64,000 bases of DNA from assembly GCA_017621205.1 (NCBI GenBank), contig JAGATQ010000037.1:186001-250000 (forward strand), in the 5' to 3' direction. The notes under the pieces are model-generated. The model was given only the letters and a program-made list of their open reading frames with translations. It was not told where the DNA came from and ran no database searches. This document shows positions 50,980-60,523 of the stretch, in pieces (within the stretch, counting starts at the first letter, position 1; every line of letters starts with the position of its first letter). Made by a program: the position numbers and the translations under genes. This DNA comes from Lachnospira sp. (GTDB taxonomy: Bacteria > Bacillota > Clostridia > Lachnospirales > Lachnospiraceae).

Positions 50980-52908
50980 ATGAAACAATGGAAATGGAAG
51001 AAAGTAATGGCAATTCTTTGTCTTATCGGATGTATTGTCTTAGATAGCTGTCCAAGTGCTGCTTTGGTTTTTGCAGAAACGCTAACGAAGACCGATGTAG
51101 CGGGGCAGCAAAGCACAGATTCCGATGAAAAGCAGGGGCTATCAGATGGGGGAGGTACTTCAGGGGTTATTGTTGATAATCAAAATATATATGAGGGAAT
51201 GGAGAAGTCCTATTCGGGCGGTTATGTTCCGAAGATAGAGGGAAAAAACGCAGTGGTGGTACTTCCGTTGCTGGCAAAGCGAAAGCTATTGAATGATAAA
51301 ATGACAGTGAGTGTGAGATTTGGTGAGGCGTCCAATCTGCCATTTGTGTATAAGAACTACGAAAAGTCGGTGACTTATGGATATCATAAGCTTTATCAAT
51401 CAGAACGGACTGCTGGCTGTTATCTGGTCACCTTTCCTCTGGAATTAAAAAAGGAGCGTTACAATGGGAGTTATCCTGTAGTCCTGTCGGTTAATGCAGA
51501 GGATGAGGCGGGGAATGAAATCAATCAGGAATTTAGCGTTTATGTGACGATTACCGATGGAAAACAGTCAGATGGAGAGGGGCAGGAGGGAGCAGCAGAT
51601 ACAGGAAGTACAGCCAACATTGTTATTGACAATAAGCATGTATATGAGGGAATGGAAAAATCCTATTCTGGAGGATATGTGCCAAAGGTGGGGGGAGGAA
51701 CTGCAACGGTTGTCCTTCCGTTATTGGCAAAGAGGAAGCTGTCAAAGAACCAGATGACCGTTACGCTTAAGTTTGGGGAGGGGGAAAATCTACCCTTTGT
51801 TTATAAGAATTATGAGAAGTCGGTTTCTTATGGCTATCATAAGACGGGAAAGGGAGGAACGAAATCCGGGTGCTATCTTGCGGCTTTTTCCTTAAAGCTA
51901 AAAAAGGACCGCTATAATGGAAGCTACCCTGTTACCCTGTCAGTTCGTGCAGAGGATGAGGCAGGAAATGAAATTAATCAGGATTTTACGGTTTATGTGA
52001 CAATTACGGATGGAAAAAAGCCGGAGGGGGACGCAGCAGCAACGGATGGTGCAGATGATTCTCTTCCCCAATTTGCTCCCAAGGTTATGATTTCCTCATA
52101 CGAATTTTCCGGGGATAGCGTACTGTGCGGGGAGAAATCTACAGCAAAGCTTACGTTGCTTAATACCAGTAAAACAGATGGGGTAAAAAATATGCTGGTA
52201 ACAGTTGCTCCCGATGAGAATATTGAATTGCTTGAAAAAACGGATAGTACCTATATCGAAAAGCTGGGAACCGGAAAGACCTGTAATCTATCCTTTGCTT
52301 TCCGTGTCAAAAAAACAGTGCCCAGTGGCCAGTACAATATTGGTGTTACGATGGATTATGCAGATGCCAAGGGAAATGCCTATACTGTGCAGGGAACGGT
52401 AAAGGTATCAGCACAGCAGGCAGTACAAATTGAGATTGCCCCGGTAGCCGTTCCGAAGGAGATACAACTGGGGGAGACGATTGAGCTACAGACACAGGCG
52501 ATGAATTTAGGAAAGGGAATGCTTTACAATGTCCGTGCTGTCGTTGAGGCGGATGGTCTGACCTCCTCTGGTTCCGCATTTATGGGAGACATTGAGGCCG
52601 GAACCGCTATGAATGGAAGTCTGGAGCTGACTGCACAGGGACTTTCCGGAGACTCTTTGTATGGCAAAACCCAGGGGAAAATCACATTTTATTATGAGGA
52701 TGAAATGGGCAACGAAATGACGCAAGAGCAGGAATTTGAAACCTCAATTTTGTCTCCTCTAAAGGATGCTAAGGAAAATGAATCGGCAGATGATACGAGA
52801 CAATGGTGGGTGATTATGGCAGTGATAGGGATGTTTCTTATTTCTGCTGTCGTGCTGTTTTTTGTAAGAAAAGCAAACTCTGTACATGAAAACATGCAGT
52901 CAGAATAA
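50980..52908 (+). CDS. Secreted, membrane-anchored protein with two tandem repeat domains
   Basis: The 642-residue protein has an N-terminal signal peptide (hydrophobic 10-30, cleavage near VFAET), two closely similar domains of about 125 residues (about 55-175 and 210-330; each has YEGMEKSYSGGYVPK and NYEKSVxYGYHK), then two beta-rich CARDB-like domains (about 360-600), and a C-terminal membrane helix (612-632). It is an extracellular structural or binding protein. The near identity of the two repeats suggests a recent duplication. ATG 50980 is preferred because ggaaggga lies about ten bases before it. Confidence 0.75.
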   Translation: MKQWKWKKVMAILCLIGCIVLDSCPSAALVFAETLTKTDVAGQQSTDSDEKQGLSDGGGTSGVIVDNQNIYEGMEKSYSGGYVPKIEGKNAVVVLPLLAKRKLLNDKMTVSVRFGEASNLPFVYKNYEKSVTYGYHKLYQSERTAGCYLVTFPLELKKERYNGSYPVVLSVNAEDEAGNEINQEFSVYVTITDGKQSDGEGQEGAADTGSTANIVIDNKHVYEGMEKSYSGGYVPKVGGGTATVVLPLLAKRKLSKNQMTVTLKFGEGENLPFVYKNYEKSVSYGYHKTGKGGTKSGCYLAAFSLKLKKDRYNGSYPVTLSVRAEDEAGNEINQDFTVYVTITDGKKPEGDAAATDGADDSLPQFAPKVMISSYEFSGDSVLCGEKSTAKLTLLNTSKTDGVKNMLVTVAPDENIELLEKTDSTYIEKLGTGKTCNLSFAFRVKKTVPSGQYNIGVTMDYADAKGNAYTVQGTVKVSAQQAVQIEIAPVAVPKEIQLGETIELQTQAMNLGKGMLYNVRAVVEADGLTSSGSAFMGDIEAGTAMNGSLELTAQGLSGDSLYGKTQGKITFYYEDEMGNEMTQEQEFETSILSPLKDAKENESADDTRQWWVIMAVIGMFLISAVVLFFVRKANSVHENMQSE

Positions 52909-52993
52909 GGTATTTGCCAAATGTGAGATAGCAGTCTATCGCAGTATTCTAGTGCAAAATCGCTGTACTGGTATTTTAGAAAAGAGGGAGGAA

Positions 52994-53854
52994 ATGGGAA
53001 ATAGAATAAAACATTTTTTAAAGCTTCGGAAACAGAATGATACAGTAAAAATTATTTGTATCTTTGTGCTGGCAGGAATACTGTGTGCCATCAGTGTGGT
53101 ATATCATGTGTGGGGAATTTATCATTATGTAAACACTCCTGCGGAATATATACTAACAGGAGACGGTGTGGTTTCTAAAAAGCGTGTGGATGAGCTGCTC
53201 AAAAACGAAGGAGTTGCAAAGGTAAGCCGGCAGATGGATGTCCCTGTTATGGTAATGTACCGTGGGGCAAAGGCGGAAATAAATTGTACTATGCTGTCTG
53301 AGGAATATGTCAAGGAACTGTTTGATGTGGCTCCCCTGCCGGATACGAAAACAATTTATATGAATGAGGCAGCGTTATCGGAATTGCAACAGGCATTATG
53401 GGAAAATAATCAAAGCACGCCGGATATGGTAATTCCGGAATTGACAGAGGGCGGCGCAGAATTTGATATCCGTTATTCTATGGAGGGAGACCCTGCGGAT
53501 TCGGATGGGGAGGGGACTGTTGTTGCCCCACAATATAAGGCGGCAAAGCTTATGGTGGTGAAATCAAAGGAAAAGGAGAGCTTTTTCTGTATTGCAGAAG
53601 TGGATAACCGATTGCTAAAGGAAGCTGTAAGCATAAGGATACAGTATGAACAACACGATTTGGACGGACTTCAGGTAGAAGCGTTAAGAAAGCTTGGATA
53701 TTCGATTGATAATGAAAATGTGCTTATCGAGGAGGAGTATAAAATACAGATAAAACTGCTTCACATCAAGTATGGATTGCTTTGTTTTGCAATTTGTATG
53801 ATAGGGGCAGGCATGTTATGGCGTTTGGAGAGGCGAGTATTGAATGATAGATAA
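52994..53854 (+). CDS. Two-helix membrane protein of unknown function
   Basis: The 286-residue protein has one membrane helix near the N-terminus (about 20-42), an extracytoplasmic region of about 210 residues, and a second helix near the C-terminus (about 255-275). It follows the repeat-domain protein by 85 bp and is probably the last member of the same envelope/export cluster. No family is recognised. The start follows gagggaggaa; upstream in-frame ATG 52886 overlaps the previous gene and lacks such a site. Confidence 0.65.
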   Translation: MGNRIKHFLKLRKQNDTVKIICIFVLAGILCAISVVYHVWGIYHYVNTPAEYILTGDGVVSKKRVDELLKNEGVAKVSRQMDVPVMVMYRGAKAEINCTMLSEEYVKELFDVAPLPDTKTIYMNEAALSELQQALWENNQSTPDMVIPELTEGGAEFDIRYSMEGDPADSDGEGTVVAPQYKAAKLMVVKSKEKESFFCIAEVDNRLLKEAVSIRIQYEQHDLDGLQVEALRKLGYSIDNENVLIEEEYKIQIKLLHIKYGLLCFAICMIGAGMLWRLERRVLNDR

Positions 53855-53870
53855 AACCCTTCTAAGAGAT

Positions 53871-53910
53871 AAGCCCGAAACCTTAAGGAAAGAGGTTTCG
53901 GGCTTGTTTC
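53871..53910 (+). terminator. Terminator closing the envelope cluster
   Basis: aagcccgaaacc (53871-53882) pairs perfectly with ggtttcgggctt (53894-53905), followed by gtttc. It lies 16 bp after the last stop. Confidence 0.85.
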
Positions 53911-53975
53911 ATGTAAGAAAGCATCATAAATGGAAATGATACTATAATTTTTTGATATTAGAGATAAGGGATTTA

Positions 53976-56309
53976 CTATTTTACTTTCCCTTTATAACCA
54001 GCCTTCTTAAGAAGTTTCTTATATGCTGATTTCTTGCTTTTTGGAACCTTAACTGTAATCTTCTTATTGACATTTTTAAAAGCATCTTTGCCAATTGTTT
54101 TGATTTTCGTACCTTTGAATGTTACTTTATTTAATTTTTTACAATTCTTGAAGGCAGCATTGCCAATTTCTGTTACATTCTTTGGAATCGTAACGCTTTT
54201 TAGTTTACTACAGTTCATAAATGCATTCTTGCCAAGCTTTGTTACGCTGGTTGGAATCGTAACAGTTGTAAGCTTTTTATTCCCTGCAAAAGCATTGTCT
54301 GCGATAGCGGTTACTTTATACGCAGTTCCGTTAATCGTAACCGTGCTGGGAATCTTAATGTTAACTGCTTTCTTGTCACCGCTTTTATATAAGACTTCTT
54401 TTTTACCGGCGGTCGTTGAAAGAATCTGATAGGTGTTACCATTGACAACACTCGTATCGCCAATCTTGTCTTCTGCTGGTGGTGTCTGGGTTGTAACAGG
54501 CGTCTGTGAAGTCGCTGGTGCCTGGGTCGTGGTCGTTGATGCGGCTGCTTTTTTAACGATACTCCACTTCAGCTCGGATATTTTGGAAATATCCGGGTCA
54601 GCATAGATGTCCTTGTCATAGGTAAATGCTGCCTTTGCCGTATAGTCTCCTGCTTCCGTTGCTTTGTTATTGGTATAGCTTACAGTTATGCCCTCCGGAA
54701 GTCCGGTAAGAGTTACTTCCTTTGCAGTGCCATCGTAAGTGAATGCCTCTTTGTAATTCCATGCTGCCTTGCTCATATCAAGAATTTCCTTTTGTCCATT
54801 GGGACTAAGGGCAATCACTTCTTTGTCCTCATATTCCTCTGTGCTTCCATCTTCATAGCGATACATCTTTTTGTAAGATACATCGACGTTAAACTCTTTG
54901 TCTGTTTTCTCTTTTATGGTAAGCTTATATCCCTTGCCCTTGCTTAATGCTTCCTTTCTTATAAAATCATCGGGCAAAGCGACCGCTTCCTCATTCTCAT
55001 CATAGGTGTATGCAGAAATAGCAACATCGGATATGGTCATATCCGGTTCATTGTCGCTATTATAAAGTACGTAAAATGTGCGGTTACTCAGCTTGCCATA
55101 TTGGAAAGTAAATCCACCTTCATTGTCTGAAAGAAGGTCATTATCGGATATTGTCTCATCCTTATAAAAACCGACGCTTGGGTAACCGACCTCTATTAAG
55201 AGAACACCGAGGGGTTTATTTTCTCTTTCATAACGAAGTGTATAGCACCCTGTTTTCGGGAACTGCATTCCGATAAAACCGTCCTTTTCACCGTTTTTAA
55301 GAACCGTGCCTTCTACGACTTTGCCCCATGCATCTGTAAGCTTTAGCTGTTCTGCCGTTACTGCTGTTTCTCCATATTTCAGAGCACTCCAGTTTATATA
55401 GGGGCGAGAAGCCCATATACAACCGGTGTAGTATTCGGCATTCTGCTGTAAATCAGAAGGTCCATTTTCTGTCCAGCCCTCATCTGTAAAGCCATCGGCG
55501 AAGGAAAGCTTACTTTCCTTTTCCTTTCTTACATTGATTGTCCGCTCATTATCCCAACTATCACCATTCTTTTCTTTGACAGTTACCTTGGCAGTGATAT
55601 CTATCGGTTCGGCAATTACAATGTCTGGATTGACTGTTATTTTATAGCAGTGATTGCCCGAGGGTTCATATTTCAGATAGTCATCAATTTTTTTATTGTT
55701 ATCCCAGTTTACACATAAGGAATCCAATGAAACTATCATATCCTCATTACTGTTTAATATCATATAGAATTCGTTGGATACACCTGTTTCGTTCAAATCA
55801 AGGTCATATAAAATGGTATCTTCTCCGGCAGATGTAGTCTTATAAAATCCGACATCCGGGAGCCCCACTTCAAATGCAATAGACTGTTTCTCTCCATTTT
55901 CGGGAACATAGACCAGGCGGTACTCACCAGTTTTAAAAAATGCCAGATTGACAAAGCTGGTTTCCACCGTTTCTTTATAGAAAACATCTTCTTCTGTTAT
56001 CTCTGCATCGTTATTATCAGTAATGGTAATATCGTCTGCTGATAATACCATATCCTCGTTACCCTCTGACCGAAACACAATAGAATATGTCCCATTTCCC
56101 AGAGGTGACCAGAATTCGTTATTATATGCTGCCCCATCACTTACTTTGGTTGGATTCCCCTCATCGTCAAAATCCACATCGCATGTTATAAGTAATCCGT
56201 TTGGTGCAGCATCTTCTGCGGACGTAGCATAGATTGCCGTAAACAATCCTGCCACCATCAAAAGAAAAAGTGCCAGTAAAGATGCTTTTGCTTTTACTCT
56301 GATTTTCAT
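53976..56309 (-). CDS. Secreted BspA-like leucine-rich protein
   Basis: The 777-residue protein has a signal peptide (hydrophobic core about 10-28, cleavage after YATSA), three or four related beta-rich modules (each with [10 protein letters not shown] or [10 protein letters not shown]), a threonine/proline/glutamine-rich linker (about 610-635), and a C-terminal LRR_5 domain of four to five BspA-type repeats ([28 protein letters not shown]). A lysine-rich end probably contacts the cell wall. It is likely to be a surface-associated binding protein. The ATG follows agggaggatttatatt. Its promoter shares a palindrome with that of the HTH gene at 58749. Confidence 0.82.
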   Translation of the reverse strand: MKIRVKAKASLLALFLLMVAGLFTAIYATSAEDAAPNGLLITCDVDFDDEGNPTKVSDGAAYNNEFWSPLGNGTYSIVFRSEGNEDMVLSADDITITDNNDAEITEEDVFYKETVETSFVNLAFFKTGEYRLVYVPENGEKQSIAFEVGLPDVGFYKTTSAGEDTILYDLDLNETGVSNEFYMILNSNEDMIVSLDSLCVNWDNNKKIDDYLKYEPSGNHCYKITVNPDIVIAEPIDITAKVTVKEKNGDSWDNERTINVRKEKESKLSFADGFTDEGWTENGPSDLQQNAEYYTGCIWASRPYINWSALKYGETAVTAEQLKLTDAWGKVVEGTVLKNGEKDGFIGMQFPKTGCYTLRYERENKPLGVLLIEVGYPSVGFYKDETISDNDLLSDNEGGFTFQYGKLSNRTFYVLYNSDNEPDMTISDVAISAYTYDENEEAVALPDDFIRKEALSKGKGYKLTIKEKTDKEFNVDVSYKKMYRYEDGSTEEYEDKEVIALSPNGQKEILDMSKAAWNYKEAFTYDGTAKEVTLTGLPEGITVSYTNNKATEAGDYTAKAAFTYDKDIYADPDISKISELKWSIVKKAAASTTTTQAPATSQTPVTTQTPPAEDKIGDTSVVNGNTYQILSTTAGKKEVLYKSGDKKAVNIKIPSTVTINGTAYKVTAIADNAFAGNKKLTTVTIPTSVTKLGKNAFMNCSKLKSVTIPKNVTEIGNAAFKNCKKLNKVTFKGTKIKTIGKDAFKNVNKKITVKVPKSKKSAYKKLLKKAGYKGKVK

Positions 56310-56429
56310 AATATAAATCCTCCCTTTCTTTTTCCATTTTGTATTTTTAAGATATATATGTAAAAATGCCATTATATTCTCCTCAAGAGTCATTAAAAAT
56401 ACAGATATGGAAAGTAATTAAGTCATCAC

Positions 56430-56473
56430 ATTTTATCATAAAAAGCCGTTTGTTTGGTGGGCATATCTGCCCA
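56430..56473 (-). promoter_or_regulatory. Palindromic operator plus extended -10, copy 1
   Basis: TGGGCATATCTGCCCA (56458-56473) is a palindrome with a 4-base centre. On the minus strand it is followed, after CCAAA and a spacer, by TATGATAAAAT, an extended -10 whose TAAAAT lies at 56435-56430, about 30 bp from the palindrome centre. The copy at 58663-58706 has the same motif at the same distance. It drives the BspA-like gene. Confidence 0.75.
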
Positions 56474-56538
56474 CTGATGGCATTTTATAACTTATACTGT
56501 GTGAAATCTGGAAGGTATGTTGTTCCTTTACCTTTTCT

Positions 56539-58530
56539 CTATTCATCCACAAGCCGGAAGGTGTGGTTTGGATTAATCGTATTAATTGCCTCCTGTTGAT
56601 TAGAATCTGCACTGAGCGTTTCTAAACTGCTGCATTTAAAAAGTGGCGTATAATCCTTGATGGTATTGCCATTGATTTTAAAAAAATAAATTCTGTTTAA
56701 TTTTTCAATTTCGGAAATATCACTGATAGCTGAACCATCAATGCACAGGTGATGCAAATTTGATGCGAACGTGATTCCCTCCATGCTTTCTACCATATCG
56801 CCAGCCACAAGCAGCTCCTCTATATTTGGCAAAGCCTTTAATATAGTCAGGTCTTTTTCACGGTATTCCCAAAGTGCCAGCCCTGTTAGCTGTGATAATT
56901 TTGGTAGTATTTCATAAAATGCTTTCTGGTTGTGGGCGGTATACAAATAGGTGAGATTCGGCATTTTTTGAAGCGGTGTAAAATCCTCATCTTCTACATA
57001 AATATCCATGATATAAAGCCTTGCAATGTTAGTTTTCTCTAAAAAATCCAGATTGCTATACGTGTTTCCACAAAGATTTAATGTCAGAAGCTGACTGCAC
57101 TTTGAAACGTCTGGTAAAATGGAAACCGGATTATTTACAATATATAATACCTGTAGCTGTTCTAATGTTTCAATAATAGAAAAATCCTTTATCTGGTTTC
57201 CGGAAAGGTATAATTTTTCAATGGGAAGTCCTTTTAGTGGCGTGATATCCATAATATTCTGGTCGCACAGGAACACCTCTTTCAGGTTGTGCATCCGGGA
57301 TAGTAACGTGATATCATCAATACCGCCATTAATCAGCTGATTATCAAATTCATGGCCATGTACCATTTCTTCCAGCTCATCAAGCCCGGTCTCCATGTTA
57401 TATATCTGGTTGCCAATCACGGCAATCCGGGTAATCTGGTCATAATCTGCTGCCCGGTTATTCTTTTTTCCTGTAATAGATTGTGCTACGGTTTCAAGGT
57501 CGCTGTCCAATAGCGGGAGCGTCTCATTGGACAATTCCCCCGGTTCTGGTTCATCTTTCGACGTCTCCTCTATAGATGTCTTAGGTGTATTTTCATTCTC
57601 TTCCTGCTTGGTATGAAACTGCCGGGGCACAAAAACAACAGCACCTATCAGAATGATTGCTGTTATTGCTTCTACTATTGCGATTATCTGAATTTTTTGT
57701 AAGAGCTGTTTTTCATCCACCTTGTTCAAAATTTTTTGCAGAATCTGTCTGAGTCTGGAAACAGATTGGTAGCGGTGTGCAGGGTCAAATTCGGTCGCTG
57801 TTTTGATAATATTTTTTATTCTTTTTTGGATTCTGGCACTACTAAATTGTTCGCCATTATTTTCTTCATAAAGAAATTCCAGTACCTTTCCGATACCATA
57901 TACATCTGTTCTGACATCCGTCTGGGAATATCCATACTGTTCCGGGGCTGCAATGCCTAGCGTTCCACAAAAAATGGTATCCTTTGTCTTGTTTTCGCTA
58001 TAATTTCTTGCAGTTTCGAAATCAATCAGATGCAGCCTGCCTCTATCATCAATAATCAGATTTTTGGGCTTGATATCCCGGTGGAGTACTGGTGGTGTCA
58101 TGGAGTGTAATTTTTCTACGATTTCACAAAGTTCAATTGTAATGCGTAATATTTCCTGAACACGAAGTATCCGGTTGCGTTCCTGATATTTTTCTAAATC
58201 CATTCCTGAGATATAGTGCCTTAAAAGATACTCGTTTTTTTCTTCTTTCCAATAGAGAGACTTCTTGTATTCTGCGGGGAAGCTTTCTGCTAACTGACAG
58301 ATTCTTTCATGTTCTATCTTTAATATCTCTCTTTCATTCTCTCCTTGGTTTATTTTTAAAAGATATTTTTCGTCTGTGTTCCGATTGGCTACCAGATAAC
58401 AGGACTTTTCTTTTCGTTCATAGGAACAGGAGATGATACGGTATTCCTTCAAAAATTCCGGTAATTCTATACATTTATTACTCTTATTATACTGCTGCAA
58501 AAAATCGTTCACGATTGCCTGATTATCCAA
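56539..58530 (-). CDS. Membrane Ser/Thr protein kinase with extracellular leucine-rich repeats, TTG start
   Basis: The 663-residue protein has an N-terminal kinase domain (about 28-255) with ATP-binding lysine in KYLLKIN, catalytic HRDIKPKN, an IDFE metal site in place of DFG, and CGTLGIAAPEQYG. A membrane helix (about 282-303) separates it from an extracellular leucine-rich repeat region (about 375-640; ITPLKGLPIEKLYLSGNQIKD). Kinase inside and a repeat sensor outside resemble receptor kinases. The TTG start has aagggaggttgaaact just ahead; an ATG at 58581 lies upstream of that site. Confidence 0.85.
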   Translation of the reverse strand: MDNQAIVNDFLQQYNKSNKCIELPEFLKEYRIISCSYERKEKSCYLVANRNTDEKYLLKINQGENEREILKIEHERICQLAESFPAEYKKSLYWKEEKNEYLLRHYISGMDLEKYQERNRILRVQEILRITIELCEIVEKLHSMTPPVLHRDIKPKNLIIDDRGRLHLIDFETARNYSENKTKDTIFCGTLGIAAPEQYGYSQTDVRTDVYGIGKVLEFLYEENNGEQFSSARIQKRIKNIIKTATEFDPAHRYQSVSRLRQILQKILNKVDEKQLLQKIQIIAIVEAITAIILIGAVVFVPRQFHTKQEENENTPKTSIEETSKDEPEPGELSNETLPLLDSDLETVAQSITGKKNNRAADYDQITRIAVIGNQIYNMETGLDELEEMVHGHEFDNQLINGGIDDITLLSRMHNLKEVFLCDQNIMDITPLKGLPIEKLYLSGNQIKDFSIIETLEQLQVLYIVNNPVSILPDVSKCSQLLTLNLCGNTYSNLDFLEKTNIARLYIMDIYVEDEDFTPLQKMPNLTYLYTAHNQKAFYEILPKLSQLTGLALWEYREKDLTILKALPNIEELLVAGDMVESMEGITFASNLHHLCIDGSAISDISEIEKLNRIYFFKINGNTIKDYTPLFKCSSLETLSADSNQQEAINTINPNHTFRLVDE

Positions 58531-58579
58531 AGTTTCAACCTCCCTTTGACAGCCTTGCTGCCGCAATCTGATTACTTGC

Positions 58580-58608
58580 ATTATAGTATAGCTTTATTTA
58601 TGAAACAA
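58580..58608 (-). promoter_or_regulatory. Promoter of the receptor-like kinase
   Basis: On the minus strand: -35 TTGTTT (58608-58603), 17-bp spacer and perfect -10 TATAAT (58585-58580). It lacks the shared palindrome, so the kinase is probably expressed constitutively while its neighbours are regulated. Confidence 0.7.
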
Positions 58609-58662
58609 GGTTCTTTTTTGAGTAGGATTTACTTCAATATAGTGGCGGTTGCATTTCAAAAA

Positions 58663-58706
58663 TGGGCAAATTTGCCCACCAAAACGAAAGCATACTATGG
58701 TAAAAT
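58663..58706 (+). promoter_or_regulatory. Palindromic operator plus extended -10, copy 2
   Basis: TGGGCAAATTTGCCCA (58663-58678) is a perfect palindrome, followed by CCAAAA and a spacer to TATGGTAAAAT, an extended -10 with TAAAAT at 58701-58706. The spacing from palindrome centre to -10 equals that of copy 1 at 56430-56473. It drives the HTH gene. A protein bound there would be centred near -42, a position typical of activators. Confidence 0.75.
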
Positions 58707-58748
58707 AGTTTTATATAACGAAAAATAGTAAGGCAAGGCGAGGGATTT

Positions 58749-59159
58749 ATGAAATCAACAGAAGAATTACTTAATTTATTACAGAATTTGGATATCGAAG
58801 AATTTAAAAAATCGGATTCTTTTTCGGATATTAGTATTTCCTCTTTTTTAAACGAATTATTACAGCAGAAACAGCTTCAGGCGAAGGATGTTATTATCAA
58901 ATTGAACATGGAACGCTCTTATACTTACCAGATTCTTAATGGACGCCGCCAGCCGACAAGAAATTTTTTAATTCGCATGGCATTTCTCTGTCAGTTATCA
59001 GTAGAAGAAACGCAGAAGCTTTTGACAGTAGGCAACCGTCCGATTCTGTATCCCCGCAATCGGTTTGATGCAGCTGTTTTATACTGCCTGCAGCATCAGT
59101 TAAGTGAAGAAGAATTAAATGAATTATTAACAGATATCGGAGAAGATACGTTGCATTAA
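58749..59159 (+). CDS. Small helix-turn-helix regulator, partner of the kinase
   Basis: The 136-residue protein has a helix-turn-helix region (about 45-95; DVIIKLNMERSYTYQILNGRRQPTRNFLIRMAFL) of XRE type followed by a helical tail. Relatives of this kind are frequent beside Ser/Thr kinase genes in Firmicutes. It is divergent from the kinase gene, and its promoter carries the shared palindrome, so it could be the factor that binds there and at the BspA-like gene. It starts after aaggcgagggattt. Confidence 0.82.
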   Translation: MKSTEELLNLLQNLDIEEFKKSDSFSDISISSFLNELLQQKQLQAKDVIIKLNMERSYTYQILNGRRQPTRNFLIRMAFLCQLSVEETQKLLTVGNRPILYPRNRFDAAVLYCLQHQLSEEELNELLTDIGEDTLH

Positions 59160-59607
59160 TTTGCATTTCTTATTTTTTATTTGGTCTTATATTCGTATCA
59201 AGTATTTTTCTATGTAAAGTTTTGTTCCCCTTTAATTTAACAAAACAATAGGTGTTTGAGAAATTATTTATAGAAACTAACGTGATAACCATAATATTAT
59301 ATAAATTTACTTCGTTGTCTTTGCTGTGCAAATTACAAAGGCGTAAATTTATATAATATTATGGCTATCCGCCTAGTGAACATGAGTTTCACAATCACCT
59401 AAACAAAAATAAATAAAAAACGTGCGATTATAGCAAATATTGTGATATAATTAGACGATTGCGAAAAATATATCGAGACGGAAGTTGTGATGATATAATA
59501 AATCTAAGGGGGATTATGAGTCTCATAAAAGGGCGGATTTTTGCGTGGATTTATCGTGATAGATTCTGGTTCCCTATTGAAGTGAAAGGACATAACGGAG
59601 GGCATTT
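59160..59607. other. Intergenic region with palindromic repeat, promoter and leader ORF
   Basis: This 448-bp gap contains the second copy of the palindromic element (59284-59400), an extended -10 sequence TGATATAAT (59491-59499) and a short leader ORF (59516-59611). Confidence 0.65.
59284..59400 (-). repeat. Palindromic interspersed element, copy 2 (inverted)
   Basis: The arms gataaccataatattatat and atataatattatggctatc (59284-59369) form a near-perfect hairpin, as in copy 1 at 3044-3129 but in reverse orientation. The flank to 59400 also matches copy 1. Copies of the same family 56 kb apart show it is a dispersed element. Confidence 0.75.
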
Positions 59608-59611
59608 ATGA
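59516..59611 (+). CDS. Short leader ORF overlapping the VOC gene start
   Basis: Thirty-one codons begin after aaggggggatt and end in TGA that overlaps the ATG of the next gene (ATGA), so ribosomes could re-initiate there. The peptide is basic and aromatic (FAWIYRDRFWF). It might be a translational coupler or regulatory leader, but coding is not proven. Confidence 0.35.
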   Translation: MSLIKGRIFAWIYRDRFWFPIEVKGHNGGHL

Positions 59612-59991
59612 AGATTGAGCATGTGGCAATGTATGTAAAAGAGATAGAAAAGGCAAAGGAATTTTTTGTGAAATACTTTGGTGCCAAAACGAATGATGGA
59701 TACTATAATACGACAACTGGCTTCTGCTCTTATTTTCTGACATTTGATGATGGAGCAAGATTAGAAATTATGAATAAATCCCTGATGGAGGATTATGAAA
59801 AGACGCTGACGAGGATGGGATATATCCATATAGCCTTTAGTGTTGGAAGTAAGAGAAGGGTGGACGAGCTGACGGCAACATTAAAGGAAGATGGTTATGA
59901 AGTTATCAGCGGGCCCAGAACAACAGGTGATGGCTATTATGAAAGCTGCATTGTTGGGATTGAGGGAAACCAGATTGAGATAACGGTTTAA
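59608..59991 (+). CDS. VOC-family (glyoxalase-like) protein
   Basis: The 127-residue protein has the paired beta-alpha-beta modules of the vicinal oxygen chelate fold; candidate metal ligands are H5 (KIEHVAMYV), E57-region (ARLEIMNK), H78-region (YIHIAFSV) and the final E (GNQIEITV). The family includes glyoxalases, dioxygenases and antibiotic-resistance proteins, so the substrate is open. Ribosome binding site ggagggcattt lies upstream. Confidence 0.85.
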   Translation: MKIEHVAMYVKEIEKAKEFFVKYFGAKTNDGYYNTTTGFCSYFLTFDDGARLEIMNKSLMEDYEKTLTRMGYIHIAFSVGSKRRVDELTATLKEDGYEVISGPRTTGDGYYESCIVGIEGNQIEITV

Positions 59992-60063
59992 ATGAATTAA
60001 TACTTCCACAAAGCAATACGAGGTGAGTGGAGGATTAAATTAAATATAAGAGGTGATTAGAGT

Positions 60064-60498
60064 ATGATTCGTGAAATTACAAAACAGGATTACAATAGCT
60101 TAATGACATTATATATGCAGCTTCATGATAATCCTATGCCAGAGCAAACGCAAGATTTGATGGCATTATGGCAACGGATTGTGGATGACAAAGACCACCA
60201 TATTATTGTGGCAGAAGTAGACGGAAAGATTGTTTCGTCCTGTGTCTGCGTAATTATTCCAAATTTAACGCATAATCAGCAACCCTATGCTTTTGTAGAG
60301 AATGTCATAACAGATGAAAAACACCGGGGGAAGGGGTTGGCAACAGCGTGTTTAAACTATGCAAAGGAAATTGCATTGAAGGAAAATTGCTATAAGTTGA
60401 TGCTGCTTACCGGCTCCAAGCAGGAAAGCACATTGAATTTTTACCGGAGAGCGGGATATAACAGCGAGGATAAGACAGCGTTTATCCAATGGATTTAG
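60064..60498 (+). CDS. GNAT-family N-acetyltransferase
   Basis: The 144-residue protein has the GNAT acetyl-CoA loop in VITDEKHRGKGLATACLNYA (about 84-103) and the closing FYRRAGYN. It acetylates an unknown amine. It starts a run of small modifying enzymes with 25-bp spacing to the next NUDIX gene. Confidence 0.88.
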   Translation: MIREITKQDYNSLMTLYMQLHDNPMPEQTQDLMALWQRIVDDKDHHIIVAEVDGKIVSSCVCVIIPNLTHNQQPYAFVENVITDEKHRGKGLATACLNYAKEIALKENCYKLMLLTGSKQESTLNFYRRAGYNSEDKTAFIQWI

Positions 60499-60523
60499 GA
60501 TAAGTAAATAGAAGGAGATAACT

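Noticed and set aside
51155-52020. Tandem similarity interpreted as a DNA repeat element
   Set aside because: The similarity follows codons within one secreted protein and reflects domain duplication, not a mobile repeat.
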